Source of the DNA: Serratia proteamaculans
GTDB taxonomy: Bacteria > Pseudomonadota > Gammaproteobacteria > Enterobacterales > Enterobacteriaceae
Direction: 5' to 3'
Length of the DNA stretch: 64,000 bases
Assembly (NCBI RefSeq): GCF_013337185.1
Contig: NZ_SWDE01000001.1
Span: 1 to 64,000 of the forward strand
The number at the start of each line of letters is the position of its first letter. Position 1 is the stretch's first letter. Below are positions 1-8,016 of the stretch, piece by piece. Both the position numbers and the translations under genes were made by a program. The notes beneath the pieces were generated by a model. The model saw nothing but the letters and a program-made list of their open reading frames with translations, did no database searches and was not told where the DNA came from.

Positions 1-549
1 GCGTGCGGTGTTGTTGGCGCCGCTGAGGCTGTAGTTGAGCAGCAGGGCGGTGATGCCTTCGTCCCATTGGGTGGAAGGCACATAGCCGCGGGGCTGACGG
101 GCCAGCGCGGCCTGGGGAATGCTGAGTGCCAGCTGCTGGCGGTCGAACAGCAGGCGGGTAGAGGCCTGGGGAATGGCTGAAAAATTAGCGCAGGCGGCAT
201 CGGGAGCCCCGAGGGCAGGGAACTGAGCGACGCGCACGCCGTAGTCGGCGAGTTCGGCGACGCTGATGCAGGGCTGCAGGCCCTGACCGTCGGCCCCGGC
301 GGTAAAGGTGACCATACGGGTATCGACCTGCTGGTCGTTAATCAGCACATCGACCCGGTAATCACCGGGAAGCTGGTTTCCGTTCTCCTCAAACACCGCC
401 AGATCTGCACCAGATTGTGATGGATTGCCCGTCTCCAGCAGTGCCGGGTTAAAATAGTCCCGCGCCTGCACACTCTGGGCCAGCAGTTGCAAGGCAATCA
501 GCAGCGCCAGCCGGGTGGGGGAAATGCCCATCCGCAGATGTTGTTTCAT
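1..549 (-). CDS. Fimbrial outer membrane usher (FimD family), N-terminal part only
   Basis: The reading frame begins with ATG at 547-549 and stays open to the window edge (183 codons), so only the N-terminus is visible. It starts with a signal peptide (MKQHLRMGISPTRLALLIAL onward, ending near QSVQA). The usher N-terminal domain follows: a DYFNPALLE start, then a GDYRVDVLINDQ segment, LQPCISVAELADYGV, and the start of the barrel with LLNYSLSG. These are typical FimD/PapC signatures; ushers are usually 800-870 residues and secrete and assemble pilin across the outer membrane. It is the third gene of the pilin-chaperone-usher set. The 61-bp gap after the chaperone suggests one transcript. The rest of the operon (minor subunits, adhesin) should lie to the left. 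Confidence 0.9.
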   Translation of the reverse strand, partial: MKQHLRMGISPTRLALLIALQLLAQSVQARDYFNPALLETGNPSQSGADLAVFEENGNQLPGDYRVDVLINDQQVDTRMVTFTAGADGQGLQPCISVAELADYGVRVAQFPALGAPDAACANFSAIPQASTRLLFDRQQLALSIPQAALARQPRGYVPSTQWDEGITALLLNYSLSGANNTAR

Positions 550-610
550 TACATCACTTCCTTGTTGTGGGCCGGCAAGCCTTGACCGGCAAAAGCAACG
601 GGTAGCCTGG

Positions 611-1285
611 CTACCCTTGCAAAGTGCCTCGCTGTAGTGCACCGGGGCCGCCGAAGTCGTTAATCAGTCGCCAGGTCACAGCATTGCCTGCGCCCGTGGG
701 TAAACTAAAACTGGTGCTGCCGTGAGGGGCCACGAAGGTGGCATCCTTCACCTCATGGCCATTTACCGTCACGTTTTGAAAGTTCATGTAGAAGGGGGTG
801 GGGTTGGTGACTTCCAGCTTCGTCCCTATGCGGTGCCAGGCCAGTTGCCCGGCGACATTTTCAGGCAGGCCCTTCAGGCTGGCGGGGCGATAGATCAGTT
901 TGATGCGGGTTTTGATCGCAATCTGCAGCGTGTTGTCGCGCCGTTCCGCTGAGGGAATGGATTTGACGTTCAGCCAGAACAGCGACTCACGGTCTTCCGG
1001 CAGGCTGCCGCCGACCCGTACTACACGCAGTACGTTCTGGCGCCCGGCATCCAGACGAAACAGCGGTGGGGTCAGGATGAAAGGAGCCTTTTCACTGCCG
1101 CCTTCCTGCTGTTCTACCCAGGACTGAATCAGGTACGGCAGGGCATCCGGATTATTGACACTCAGTGATGACTCTTTTTTGTCACCGTCATAAACCAGCC
1201 GGGTGGCACCGACCACTACGCCGGCCTGCGCCAACTGGCTTATCATCATTACACTGCCACATAGGGCAGCAAGCCCGTATCTCAT
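611..1285 (-). CDS. Periplasmic fimbrial chaperone (PapD/FimC family)
   Basis: 224 residues. I chose the ATG at 1283-1285 because a GGAGA ribosome site lies just upstream and a signal peptide follows directly (MRYGLAALCGSVMMISQLAQ, cleaved after AQAG); the longer open frame runs into the pilin gene. The mature protein begins VVVGATRLVYDGDKKESSL, the chaperone G1 start with its conserved arginine and lysine. It contains LPYLIQSWVE, LTPPLFRLDAG and LFWLNVKSIP, all family hallmarks. It would hold pilin subunits in the periplasm by donor-strand complementation and hand them to the usher encoded downstream. It lies between the pilin (46 bp upstream) and the usher. Confidence 0.93.
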   Translation of the reverse strand: MRYGLAALCGSVMMISQLAQAGVVVGATRLVYDGDKKESSLSVNNPDALPYLIQSWVEQQEGGSEKAPFILTPPLFRLDAGRQNVLRVVRVGGSLPEDRESLFWLNVKSIPSAERRDNTLQIAIKTRIKLIYRPASLKGLPENVAGQLAWHRIGTKLEVTNPTPFYMNFQNVTVNGHEVKDATFVAPHGSTSFSLPTGAGNAVTWRLINDFGGPGALQRGTLQG

Positions 1286-1331
1286 GAGGGGTCTCCAAAA
1301 AAGGACGGCAAATGCCGTCCGGGCAGGGGGA

Positions 1332-1880
1332 TCAGTTGTAGTTGATGCTAAATGTGGCGGTGGCATTGGCTGAACCGGCTGATACGGTTGCAGCGGTGGA
1401 GATATAACGGGCGGTGAAGTCGAGATCGTTGGTGACATCGTTGGCAGGGACTGAAGCATCCCCTTTCGCCAGGGTATAGCTTACGGAGTTGGTAGCCAGC
1501 GGCAGCACATTGCCGCTCTTGTCGCTGATTTGGATACCGAGACCGGTTGCTGCACCGGCACCGCCGGTTAATGCCAGAATTTTGTCATCGCCACCTGCGG
1601 CGATGCCGTCGAACTTGACAGTGGCGGTGGTGGCTGTTGGGCAGGTTTTCAGTTTTAGGGTGAATTTGGTTGCGCCTGCGAGGGAGCCGGAGGCACCGAA
1701 CGAGGTTTTACTGATCTTGCCCATTGGCACTGACAGTGCATTAGAACCACCCATATCGACGACGCAAGCCGTGTCGGTGACAGAGCCGGTAAAATTGACG
1801 GTACCATCGGCAGCGAAGGCGGAAGAGAAGGAGAATGCAGCGGTGGTGGCCAGAGCGGCCGCGAGCAGAGTGTGTTTCAT
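1332..1880 (-). CDS. Major type 1-like fimbrial subunit (FimA family)
   Basis: 182 residues with a clear signal peptide cleaved after SSAFA. Mature pilin features are present: ADGTVNFTGSVTDTACVVD near the start, a second cysteine in LKTCPTATTATV (the usual pilin disulfide) and a C-terminal beta strand ATFSINYN with the penultimate tyrosine. It is the first gene of the pilin-chaperone-usher operon. The 420 bp before it hold no gene but carry the inverted repeats and the putative phase-variable promoter described separately, so expression is likely on/off. A hairpin between pilin and chaperone, common in such operons, was not obvious. Confidence 0.93.
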   Translation of the reverse strand: MKHTLLAAALATTAAFSFSSAFAADGTVNFTGSVTDTACVVDMGGSNALSVPMGKISKTSFGASGSLAGATKFTLKLKTCPTATTATVKFDGIAAGGDDKILALTGGAGAATGLGIQISDKSGNVLPLATNSVSYTLAKGDASVPANDVTNDLDFTARYISTAATVSAGSANATATFSINYN

Positions 1881-1982
1881 GGTAACAGTTCCTTAGTTAG
1901 TGCGAATCTACGCACAAGTCTCCATTAACCCATTGATAGGGTTGTCCTTTTTTAAATTCAACCCTTGTGTGTCCCTTTAGAT

Positions 1983-2003
1983 AAAAGGCAACATTTTGAG
2001 TCA
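1983..2003 (+). repeat. Left inverted repeat arm of the fimbrial switch
   Basis: This arm matches the complement of 2298-2318 at 17 of 21 positions, including a perfect 10-base inner core. It lies 103 bp upstream of the pilin start. Confidence 0.75.
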
Positions 2004-2307
2004 TAATGTCACATTAAGTGAGTAGTGTTGTTCACTGGGTGATTGGAAGGTTTTAATAGCGTAAAACACCATGGATGGTGTATTAACAGTGTTAATAACT
2101 GGATTTATTTTTTTATTTAGAGCGAAGAAGGCAACAAAGCCAGGTTTTTCCGATGGCGGACTCCCGCTGGGCGCAAAGCGACGGAATATGATGGATCTTT
2201 CAATTTACTGATATTTAAATAGTTATTTAGTTAAGAAAAATAACTTTCACGCAGTGGTTGACTTTATTTCAGGACATTCTTAAGTTATGTGTCAGTTTGA
2301 CTCAAAA
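1994..2307. other. Putative invertible fimbrial phase switch (fimS-like)
   Basis: A 314-bp segment between the pilin gene and the FimB/FimE recombinase gene is bounded by the perfect 10-bp inverted repeat TTTTGAGTCA (1994-2003) and TGACTCAAAA (2298-2307). Homology between the arms continues on both sides: 26 of 33 aligned positions match across 1983-2015 against the complement of 2286-2318. The inner nine bases resemble the E. coli fim repeat TTGGGGCCA (6 of 9), and the element size equals that of E. coli fimS. The recombinase stop codon lies inside the right repeat; because the core TTTTGA recurs in both arms, inversion leaves the recombinase reading frame intact. The inversion activity itself is inferred. 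Confidence 0.75.
2258..2286 (+). promoter_or_regulatory. Candidate promoter inside the invertible segment
   Basis: TTGACT (2258-2263), 17 bp, then TAAGTT (2281-2286). The -35 box is good and the -10 box weak. As assembled it points to the right, away from the pilin gene. Inversion about the repeats would place it about 130 bp before the pilin start, reading into the operon. On this reading the assembled genome is in the OFF state. I saw no comparably good promoter pointing left within the segment. Confidence 0.45.
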
Positions 2308-2318
2308 AGTAACATTTT
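2298..2318 (-). repeat. Right inverted repeat arm of the fimbrial switch
   Basis: This is the partner of the left arm and covers the last five sense codons and the stop of the recombinase gene. Confidence 0.75.
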
Positions 2319-2898
2319 CGTCTGTCTTTTCCTCCTTCCACAGATGTTTAAACCGGCCTGAATTGGCGGCGGTATACAGCACGGTGTGTTGAATATTGCG
2401 ATGCCCCAAATAGTCCTGAATCACCCGCGTATCGGCTCCGTTATCGGCCAATGCATAGCCACAGGCATGGCGCAGCATATGCGGGTGTGCCGCTACCGCT
2501 AGCCCGGCCTGTTTACCGTAGGCCTGTAACATACGGTAGATGCGCTGGCGCGATAGCCGATAGCCCTTTTGCGATAAAAACAGCCACTCTTCATCTTCCA
2601 GATTGCGGCACGACTGGCGCTTTTCCAGCCAGCGGGTCAGCAGCTGCTTTTCGGTCGCTTCCAGTGGATGAATGGTGGAAAGTCCATTTTTTAGCCGGTT
2701 CATGTAAACACAGCCGCTTTCCATATCCAGATCGGCCAGGCGCAGACCGTTGAGTTCGCTGACGCGACAGCCGTGGATAAAGCCCATCCAGATCAGGCAA
2801 CAGTCGCGTTCGGGGGCGCGACCGGCAGCGGCCTGTTGCAGCAAACGGTTGACCTCGTTGCGCGTCAGGTGCTTGCGGTGAGCGTGGGATTTTTGCAT
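2302..2898 (-). CDS. FimB/FimE-type tyrosine recombinase
   Basis: 198 residues, the size of E. coli FimB/FimE and much shorter than phage integrases. The tyrosine recombinase catalytic set is visible: Arg45 in HGCRVSEL, the HxxR box HMLR at 140-143, His166 in LGHR and Tyr175 in VLYTA. It lacks an N-terminal arm-binding domain, as in the fimbrial invertases. The gene reads toward the pilin gene, and its 3-prime end overlaps the right repeat of the putative switch, as fimE does in E. coli. Only one such recombinase is present here, so if the switch works, this enzyme would have to turn it both ways, as MrpI does in Proteus. A second one elsewhere in the genome cannot be excluded. Confidence 0.93.
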   Translation of the reverse strand: MQKSHAHRKHLTRNEVNRLLQQAAAGRAPERDCCLIWMGFIHGCRVSELNGLRLADLDMESGCVYMNRLKNGLSTIHPLEATEKQLLTRWLEKRQSCRNLEDEEWLFLSQKGYRLSRQRIYRMLQAYGKQAGLAVAAHPHMLRHACGYALADNGADTRVIQDYLGHRNIQHTVLYTAANSGRFKHLWKEEKTDENVTF

Positions 2899-3206
2899 TG
2901 CTTATCCTCAAAAAAGACAATGGCCGGCAACAGGCCGACCATTGGCGTCGTCCGTCAATGATTGACGATGCACAGCGAGTATAGTGCAGGTTTGGCGTAA
3001 AAGAGCGGCAGTCTGTGGGCAGGAAAATCCGATCTCCTTTAATACCTGACAGCAATAGGCTGGTTTTTCAAATTTGCCAGTTCGATAAGGCATTTATTTC
3101 ACGCAAGCTGCTGAATTTGCGAAGCGTTACGCAGTTCACTAATTGAACAATCATTGCTGGTGAAGTAAGCTTTTCCCCACTAACTGACAGCCACAGGAGG
3201 TGGGGT
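2899..3206. other. Intergenic region with a repeat copy and candidate operator
   Basis: No gene was found. The main content is the left copy of a repeated block (3112-3148) with an inverted repeat just before the ribbon-helix-helix gene, and that gene's strong ribosome site AGGAGG at 3195-3200. Confidence 0.6.
3112..3148 (+). repeat. Left copy of a direct repeat flanking the lipid cluster
   Basis: 37 bases, 34 identical to 11951-11987, with the three differences contiguous in the middle. It contains CGCAGTTCACTAATTGAAC, in which GTTCA and TGAAC form a perfect inverted repeat with a 5-bp spacer (3134-3148). The copy lies 58 bp before the ATG of the intact ribbon-helix-helix gene, a position suited to an autoregulatory operator. 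Confidence 0.8.
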
Positions 3207-3431
3207 ATGCGTAGTTTGCCAATTCGGTTATCAAATGAAATTGATGACAATCTGAACGAGATTGCACAGCGGCATGGAATGAAAAAAACGGATGTGATCC
3301 GCTTGGCTTTTGCGCTAATCAGCATTGCTGATAAGCAGTGGGTGAAACAAGACGGTTCCTCTCTTGGCATCGTGCGCGAGAACGGTGAGGTGTTGGAGGC
3401 GGTAGGTCAGGTGGTGGGGGTTTTCCCATGA
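3207..3431 (+). CDS. Small ribbon-helix-helix (CopG/Arc-like) DNA-binding protein
   Basis: 74 residues preceded by an excellent AGGAGG site. The N-terminus MRSLPIRLSNEIDDNLNEIA has the CopG pattern: a short beta strand with alternating residues, then a helix, then MKKTDVIRLAFALISIADKQ as the second helix. It is probably a transcription regulator or an antitoxin. The next gene overlaps it by 4 bases (ATGA) and encodes a small membrane protein, so the two form a coupled unit. The upstream palindrome GTTCA-N5-TGAAC is a candidate operator. A decayed second copy of this gene and its leader lies at 11951-12085, on the far side of the lipid operon. The exact function is unknown. Confidence 0.75.
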   Translation: MRSLPIRLSNEIDDNLNEIAQRHGMKKTDVIRLAFALISIADKQWVKQDGSSLGIVRENGEVLEAVGQVVGVFP

Positions 3432-3694
3432 GTATCCAAAATCAGAGTGCAAAGGTGGATGCGGAAACATTGTATTTGGATCCGGCATTGGTGTTTGACG
3501 AAATGGAGCGATTGCGGCTAGCGCGTCAGGTGTTGTGCGGCATCTTCGTTATCAGCGTGGGCGTTTTTGTTGCCCACGCGTATTGGGATCAAAATGAATC
3601 CATCAGGCAGGTGTTCGAACTGTTGAAGATTGGCGCCCTGCCGTTGGTCACATTGGTGATCTCCTTTTACTTCCCTAATAGCCACGCCAGATAA
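3428..3694 (+). CDS. Hypothetical small membrane protein coupled to the RHH gene
   Basis: 88 residues; I do not recognise a family. About 35 soluble N-terminal residues (acidic) are followed by two probable membrane segments: VLCGIFVISVGVFVAHAY (about 36-53) and IGALPLVTLVISFYF (about 69-83). Its start overlaps the stop of the ribbon-helix-helix gene, which implies translational coupling. Whether this is a toxin partner or simply a membrane-anchored companion cannot be told from sequence. Confidence 0.65.
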   Translation: MSIQNQSAKVDAETLYLDPALVFDEMERLRLARQVLCGIFVISVGVFVAHAYWDQNESIRQVFELLKIGALPLVTLVISFYFPNSHAR

Positions 3695-3916
3695 TTCCCG
3701 CCGATTTGCCCCTTTTTGCTTCCTTGCCGTAAACTTGATATCTCAGTATTGTTACCATTATTTGTCGGCGGCCGCCGGCTATTTGCAGTGCATAACAACA
3801 ATCAATAGCCCAGGTATGTGGGCACTTTGGGATTTAAAACCGGGGATGACTCGGTGCTGTCACAGGACTGCGCCGGGAGATCGCTTTATGGATATACAGG
3901 TTAGTTAACAACAATA

Positions 3917-4924
3917 ATGACAATACAATCTTGTTCACCCACGTTGCTGCCGTTGAAAGTCATCGCCACGGGGGCAGCATTGCCACCCAACCGAGTCGAC
4001 TCCTCCGCGCTGGATAGCCTGCTGTGCAAGCCGACAGGCTACGTCGAGAAACGCTCCGGTATCCGCTACCGATTTCACGCCACCGATGATGCCAGCCAGG
4101 CTGAACTGGCCGTCGCTGCATTGCAGGATGCCTTTACCCGTAGCCGCATCGATACGCAATCGATAGATCTGCTGATTTCCGCGTCCGCGATTTCAGTGCA
4201 GGCCCTGCCTTGCACCGCGGCGCACATTCTTAAAGTGGCCGGTCTGGCACCGGGCACTGCAGGGTTCGATATCAACAGCAGCTGCGTCAGCTTTATTTCC
4301 GCCATGCAGGTGGCCGCCGGGCTGCTGAATGCCGGTACCTACCGGCGCATTGCTATTGTCTCCGCCGATTTGGCTTCACGCGGTATTGACTGGCAGCATG
4401 AAGAGTCCTCGCTGATTTTTGGCGACGGTGCGGCCTGCGCCATCGTCGAGCGTGGCGACGGCAGTAGCGGTATTCTGGCCAGCCTGGTGGAAACCTATCC
4501 TGAAGGCAGCGAGCTGTGCGAGATCCGTGCCGGGGGCACGCGGCGCAACCCGCGCGCCGGCATGAATAACAGCGATTTCCTGTTCCATATGCAGGGCAAG
4601 CAGCTGTTTCGCCAGGCGTCGGCGCTGATCGAAGATTATCTTGCCCGTCTGCTGGCCGCCAGTGGCCTGACGTTAGGGCAGATCGCCACGGTGGTACCGC
4701 ATCAGGCGAGCCACCTGTCGCTCGAACATATGCGCAAGCGGCTGCACGTTTCCTCTGAGGTACTGGTGGATATCTATCGTTATCACGGTAATCAGGTGGC
4801 GGCGTCTATCCCCACTGCGCTACACGCTGCGGTTACCAGCGGTCGCTTTAACCCGGGTAAACCGGTGATGCTGATCGGCACCGCCGCCGGGCTGTCGCTG
4901 GCCGGCATGGTGCTGCTGCCATGA
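3917..4924 (+). CDS. 3-oxoacyl-ACP synthase III (FabH/OleA-like), lipid cluster gene 1
   Basis: 335 residues with the thiolase fold of KAS III. The catalytic triad is visible: Cys123 in NSSCVSF, His262 in VPHQAS and Asn292 in YHGNQVAAS. FGDGAACAIVE at 168-178 matches the FGDGAGA region of FabH. It would carry out a Claisen condensation of an acyl thioester, starting either chain building or a head-to-head joining as in OleA. It is the first of eight genes that overlap by 4 or 8 bases through to 11920, so all should be co-translated. The ribosome site is weak (AGG 15 bp upstream), so the start is uncertain. A housekeeping FabH is expected elsewhere; this copy is specialised by context. Confidence 0.88.
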   Translation: MTIQSCSPTLLPLKVIATGAALPPNRVDSSALDSLLCKPTGYVEKRSGIRYRFHATDDASQAELAVAALQDAFTRSRIDTQSIDLLISASAISVQALPCTAAHILKVAGLAPGTAGFDINSSCVSFISAMQVAAGLLNAGTYRRIAIVSADLASRGIDWQHEESSLIFGDGAACAIVERGDGSSGILASLVETYPEGSELCEIRAGGTRRNPRAGMNNSDFLFHMQGKQLFRQASALIEDYLARLLAASGLTLGQIATVVPHQASHLSLEHMRKRLHVSSEVLVDIYRYHGNQVAASIPTALHAAVTSGRFNPGKPVMLIGTAAGLSLAGMVLLP

Positions 4925-5937
4925 AGGTTCTGGTCACCGGGGCCACCAGCGGACTGGGGCGTAATGCTACGCAGTGGTTGCTGGAGGCGGGTCATCAGGT
5001 TCATGCCACCGGGCGTGATAGCCGCGCCGGGCAGGAACTGCGTGAGCTGGGGGCCGAATTCAGCCCGCTGGATTTGACGCAGGCCACGGCGGAGCAGTGT
5101 CGTCAACTGATGGCCGGTTGTGATTGGATCTGGCACTGCGCGGCAAAATCATCCCCCTGGGGCAGTCAGGCAGAGTTCTGTCAGGCCAACGAGGTTGCGA
5201 CCGAAAAACTGGCACAGGCGGCAGGGGACTGTGGCGTCCGGCGTTTTGTTCACATCTCCACACCGGCAATCTATTTCGATTTTCGGCCGCACCAGAATAT
5301 CGACGAAGGCTATCGCGCCCGGCGTTTCGCCAACCATTACGCCGCCAGCAAATATGCTGCCGAGCAGCGGCTGCAAGCACTGGTGCCGCGTTACCCGCAA
5401 ACTGCCTTTATTATTCTGCGGCCCCGAGGGCTGTTCGGCCCGCACGACAGGGTGATTGTGCCGCGGCTGCTGCAACAGCTGGATCGCGACCGCGGCGTGC
5501 TGCGGTTGCCTGGCGGTGGCAAAGCGATATTGGATCTGACCTTTGTACTTAACGTGGTGCATGCGATGGATCTGGCCAGTCGCCAACCACGCTTGCCATC
5601 CGGCGCGGCCTACAACATCACCAATCACCAACCGCAGCGGCTGGCGGATATGCTGGATTCGCTGCTGCGCCAACAGTTGGGGCTGCGTTACCGGCTGCAG
5701 GCGGTGCCTTATTCCTTGCTGTACGCGCTGGCGGGCGGGCTGGAGTTGTTGGCCCGTTTTACCGGCAAAGAACCCTTGCTGACGCGCTATAGCGTGGCGG
5801 CGGTGCATTTTGATATGACGCTGAGCCAAACCCTGGCCGTGGAACAGTTAGGCTATCGGCCACGTTATTCGATGGAAGAGGGGATCCGCATTACCGGAGA
5901 CTGGCTTAAACGGCAAGGAGAGCAGCCCCATGGCTAA
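4921..5937 (+). CDS. NAD(P)-dependent epimerase/dehydratase (extended SDR), lipid cluster gene 2
   Basis: 338 residues. The Rossmann motif TGATSGLG (6-13) opens the protein, and the active site YAASK (Tyr140, Lys144) with the preceding VHISTPAIYFD strand gives the SDR triad. It resembles the 3-beta-hydroxysteroid dehydrogenase/OleD branch. In Ole-type pathways the SDR reduces the beta-keto acid made by the KAS III-like enzyme, and that step fits here by position and fold, but the substrate is not shown. The start codon overlaps the stop of the synthase gene (ATGA). Confidence 0.88.
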   Translation: MKVLVTGATSGLGRNATQWLLEAGHQVHATGRDSRAGQELRELGAEFSPLDLTQATAEQCRQLMAGCDWIWHCAAKSSPWGSQAEFCQANEVATEKLAQAAGDCGVRRFVHISTPAIYFDFRPHQNIDEGYRARRFANHYAASKYAAEQRLQALVPRYPQTAFIILRPRGLFGPHDRVIVPRLLQQLDRDRGVLRLPGGGKAILDLTFVLNVVHAMDLASRQPRLPSGAAYNITNHQPQRLADMLDSLLRQQLGLRYRLQAVPYSLLYALAGGLELLARFTGKEPLLTRYSVAAVHFDMTLSQTLAVEQLGYRPRYSMEEGIRITGDWLKRQGEQPHG

Positions 5938-6736
5938 GGTCACTGTTTTTGAAGTGGGGTACTGTACCCATATCGGCTGTATGGCGCTGCGCGGGGCCGG
6001 TTTTCGGGTGTGTAAATTCCCGGCTCGTGCCTATTTGCTGGAGGTGGGAGAGCGCCGCTGGCTGTGGGATACCGGCTATGCGCACTATTTCCAGCAGCAG
6101 ACGCAGTCCGGCATTTTCCGCATCTACCGCCAAATGACGCCGGTGTATTTCGACCCGCGTGAGTCGCTGAGTCAGCAGTTGCTGGCTGCCGGTTACGCCG
6201 CTAATGATATTCAGGCGCTGATTATCTCGCACTTTCACGCCGACCATATTGCCGGGCTGCGAGATTTCAAACACCTCGATTTTATCTGCTCTGGCGAAGG
6301 CTGGCGGCAAACCCGGACTTTACGCGGCTTCGCGGCGTTAAAACGCGCCTTTATCCCCGGCCTGATCCCAGAAGATTTCGAGAGTGGCCTGCAGTTTATC
6401 GAGGGTTTCCCACAGGTCAGTCTGCCTGCGCTGCTGGCTCCTTTTGAACGCGGCTATGCGCTGCCGGGCAGTGAAGGGCAGATCCTGCTGGTTGATTTAC
6501 CGGGGCATGCGGAAGGGCATATTGGCGCCTTTATTCTCACCGACCAGGGCTGGACGCTGCTGGCCAGCGACGCGGCCTGGTCGCCGCTGAGTTATCAGCA
6601 ATTGCGCGGGCCTTCGCGCCTGGCCAACCTGGTGATGGACGATGCCAACGCCTATTACCGTACGCTGGAGCGCCTGAATCAGCTCTGGGCGAGCGGCAAC
6701 GCGAATATTTTACTCTGTCATGAGGGGGATTTATGA
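5930..6736 (+). CDS. Metallo-beta-lactamase-fold hydrolase, lipid cluster gene 3
   Basis: 268 residues. The metal-binding motif is HFHADH (His101, His103, Asp105, His106), followed by a histidine in DLPGHAEGH and an aspartate in LLASDAAW, as in lactonase-type members of the fold. It has no signal peptide, so it is probably cytoplasmic. Its place next to an adenylate-forming enzyme is notable, because Ole pathways use an alpha/beta hydrolase (OleB) at this point and here a metallohydrolase stands instead. It could open a lactone or release a thioester; neither is demonstrated. It overlaps the upstream gene by 8 bases and the downstream gene by 4. Confidence 0.88.
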   Translation: MAKVTVFEVGYCTHIGCMALRGAGFRVCKFPARAYLLEVGERRWLWDTGYAHYFQQQTQSGIFRIYRQMTPVYFDPRESLSQQLLAAGYAANDIQALIISHFHADHIAGLRDFKHLDFICSGEGWRQTRTLRGFAALKRAFIPGLIPEDFESGLQFIEGFPQVSLPALLAPFERGYALPGSEGQILLVDLPGHAEGHIGAFILTDQGWTLLASDAAWSPLSYQQLRGPSRLANLVMDDANAYYRTLERLNQLWASGNANILLCHEGDL

Positions 6737-8016
6737 ACCCGCTGATGACGCTGTGGTATTACTTTCGCACCCGGCGCCTAACCTTTGCCGACCGTCAGGC
6801 GCTGGAGGCATATCAGGCCAAACGGCTTAGGCGTTTTGCACGCCGTGTGCTGGCAAAGAGTCCTTATTTCAGCCGTTTCAAACAGCAAGCGATGGCCGAA
6901 TGGCCGCTGATGGACAAGGCGCTGATGATGGCGCAGTTTGACCAAATGAATACTGCCGGGCTGCAACGTGAACAACTGCTGGCCTGCGCGCGGCGCAGCG
7001 AGCAACAGCGGGATTTCAGCCCGAAAATCGGTAAATACAGCGTGGGCCTGTCGTCGGGCACATCCGGCCAGCGCGGCATCTTCGTCGTCAGCCCGCATGA
7101 ACAAAGCCTTTGGGCCGGTGGCATGTTGGCGAAGATGCTGCCGGACGGGCTGTTTGCCGGTGAGCGCGTGGCGCTGTTTCTGCGGGCGGACAATAATTTG
7201 TATCACAGCGTCAACAACCGCTGGTTGAGTCTGGAGTTTTACGATCTCTTTGCCCCCTTTGCCGAACAGCTCTCGCGGCTGGAGCAACAGGCACCGACGA
7301 TTATCGTCGCACCGGCGCAGGTGCTGCGTGCATTGGCCCTGGCGGTGCTGGCCAAAAAAATTCGGCTCGAGGTCAAAAAGGTGATTTCGGTGGCCGAGGT
7401 GCTGGAGGAACAAGACCGGCGGCTGCTGGCGCAGGTGTTCCCGGCGGTGGGTGAGGTCTATCAGGCCACCGAAGGCTTCCTGGCCGCCACCTGCGCGCAC
7501 GGCACCCTGCACCTGAACGAAGAGTTTTTGCACATCGAACCCCAATGGATTGATGAGCAGCGTTTTACACCGTTGATCACCGACTTCACCCGCAGTACCC
7601 AACCGATCGTTCGCTATCGGCTGGACGACGTGCTGGTCAGGCAGACCGAGCCTTGCCCCTGTGGGCAGTGGTCAATGGCGATTGCCCGTATCGAAGGGCG
7701 GCGTGACGACCAACTGATGTTGCCGGATGCCCTTGGCCGGCCACAGCTGGTGTTTGCCGATTTGTGCAGCCGGGCTATTGCCAATGCACTGCCGCTGACC
7801 AGCGATTACCGTTTAATCCAGTCTGGCGAGCGGCAGTTGCAACTGATTGCCGACTGTAGCGAAGCAGACCTGGCGAACTGCCAGCGGCAACTGGCTGCCT
7901 TGTTTGAACGCCACGGCATCGACAGCGCTGGGCTGGAGTGGCAACTGAGTACGCAGGCGGTGATGCCGCAGTTTGATCGCAAGAGAAGGCGGATTATCCG
8001 GCAGGTGGCCGCATGA
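6733..8016 (+). CDS. Adenylate-forming enzyme (F390 synthetase/phenylacetate-CoA ligase-like), lipid cluster gene 4
   Basis: 427 residues, the size of the short PaaK/F390-synthetase-like adenylating enzymes rather than full acyl-CoA synthetases. A nucleotide-binding loop is seen in GLSSGTSGQRG (about 99-109), the acceptor region in YQATEGFLAATC, and the hinge in RYRLDDVLV, CPCGQ and GRRDDQLMLPD. It would activate a carboxylic acid as an acyl-adenylate; in a pathway with a KAS III-like enzyme and an SDR, the activated acid could be the condensed beta-hydroxy acid (as for OleC) or an incoming fatty acid. ATGA overlap on both sides. Confidence 0.82.
   Translation: MNPLMTLWYYFRTRRLTFADRQALEAYQAKRLRRFARRVLAKSPYFSRFKQQAMAEWPLMDKALMMAQFDQMNTAGLQREQLLACARRSEQQRDFSPKIGKYSVGLSSGTSGQRGIFVVSPHEQSLWAGGMLAKMLPDGLFAGERVALFLRADNNLYHSVNNRWLSLEFYDLFAPFAEQLSRLEQQAPTIIVAPAQVLRALALAVLAKKIRLEVKKVISVAEVLEEQDRRLLAQVFPAVGEVYQATEGFLAATCAHGTLHLNEEFLHIEPQWIDEQRFTPLITDFTRSTQPIVRYRLDDVLVRQTEPCPCGQWSMAIARIEGRRDDQLMLPDALGRPQLVFADLCSRAIANALPLTSDYRLIQSGERQLQLIADCSEADLANCQRQLAALFERHGIDSAGLEWQLSTQAVMPQFDRKRRRIIRQVAA

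Noticed and set aside
2004-2110. A left-pointing promoter for the pilin gene inside the switch
   Set aside because: Only poor -35/-10 combinations were found on the minus strand, so I did not call an ON-state promoter in the present orientation.
2302-2898. Phage integrase
   Set aside because: At 198 residues without an arm-binding domain and next to fimbrial genes, it fits the FimB/FimE invertases.
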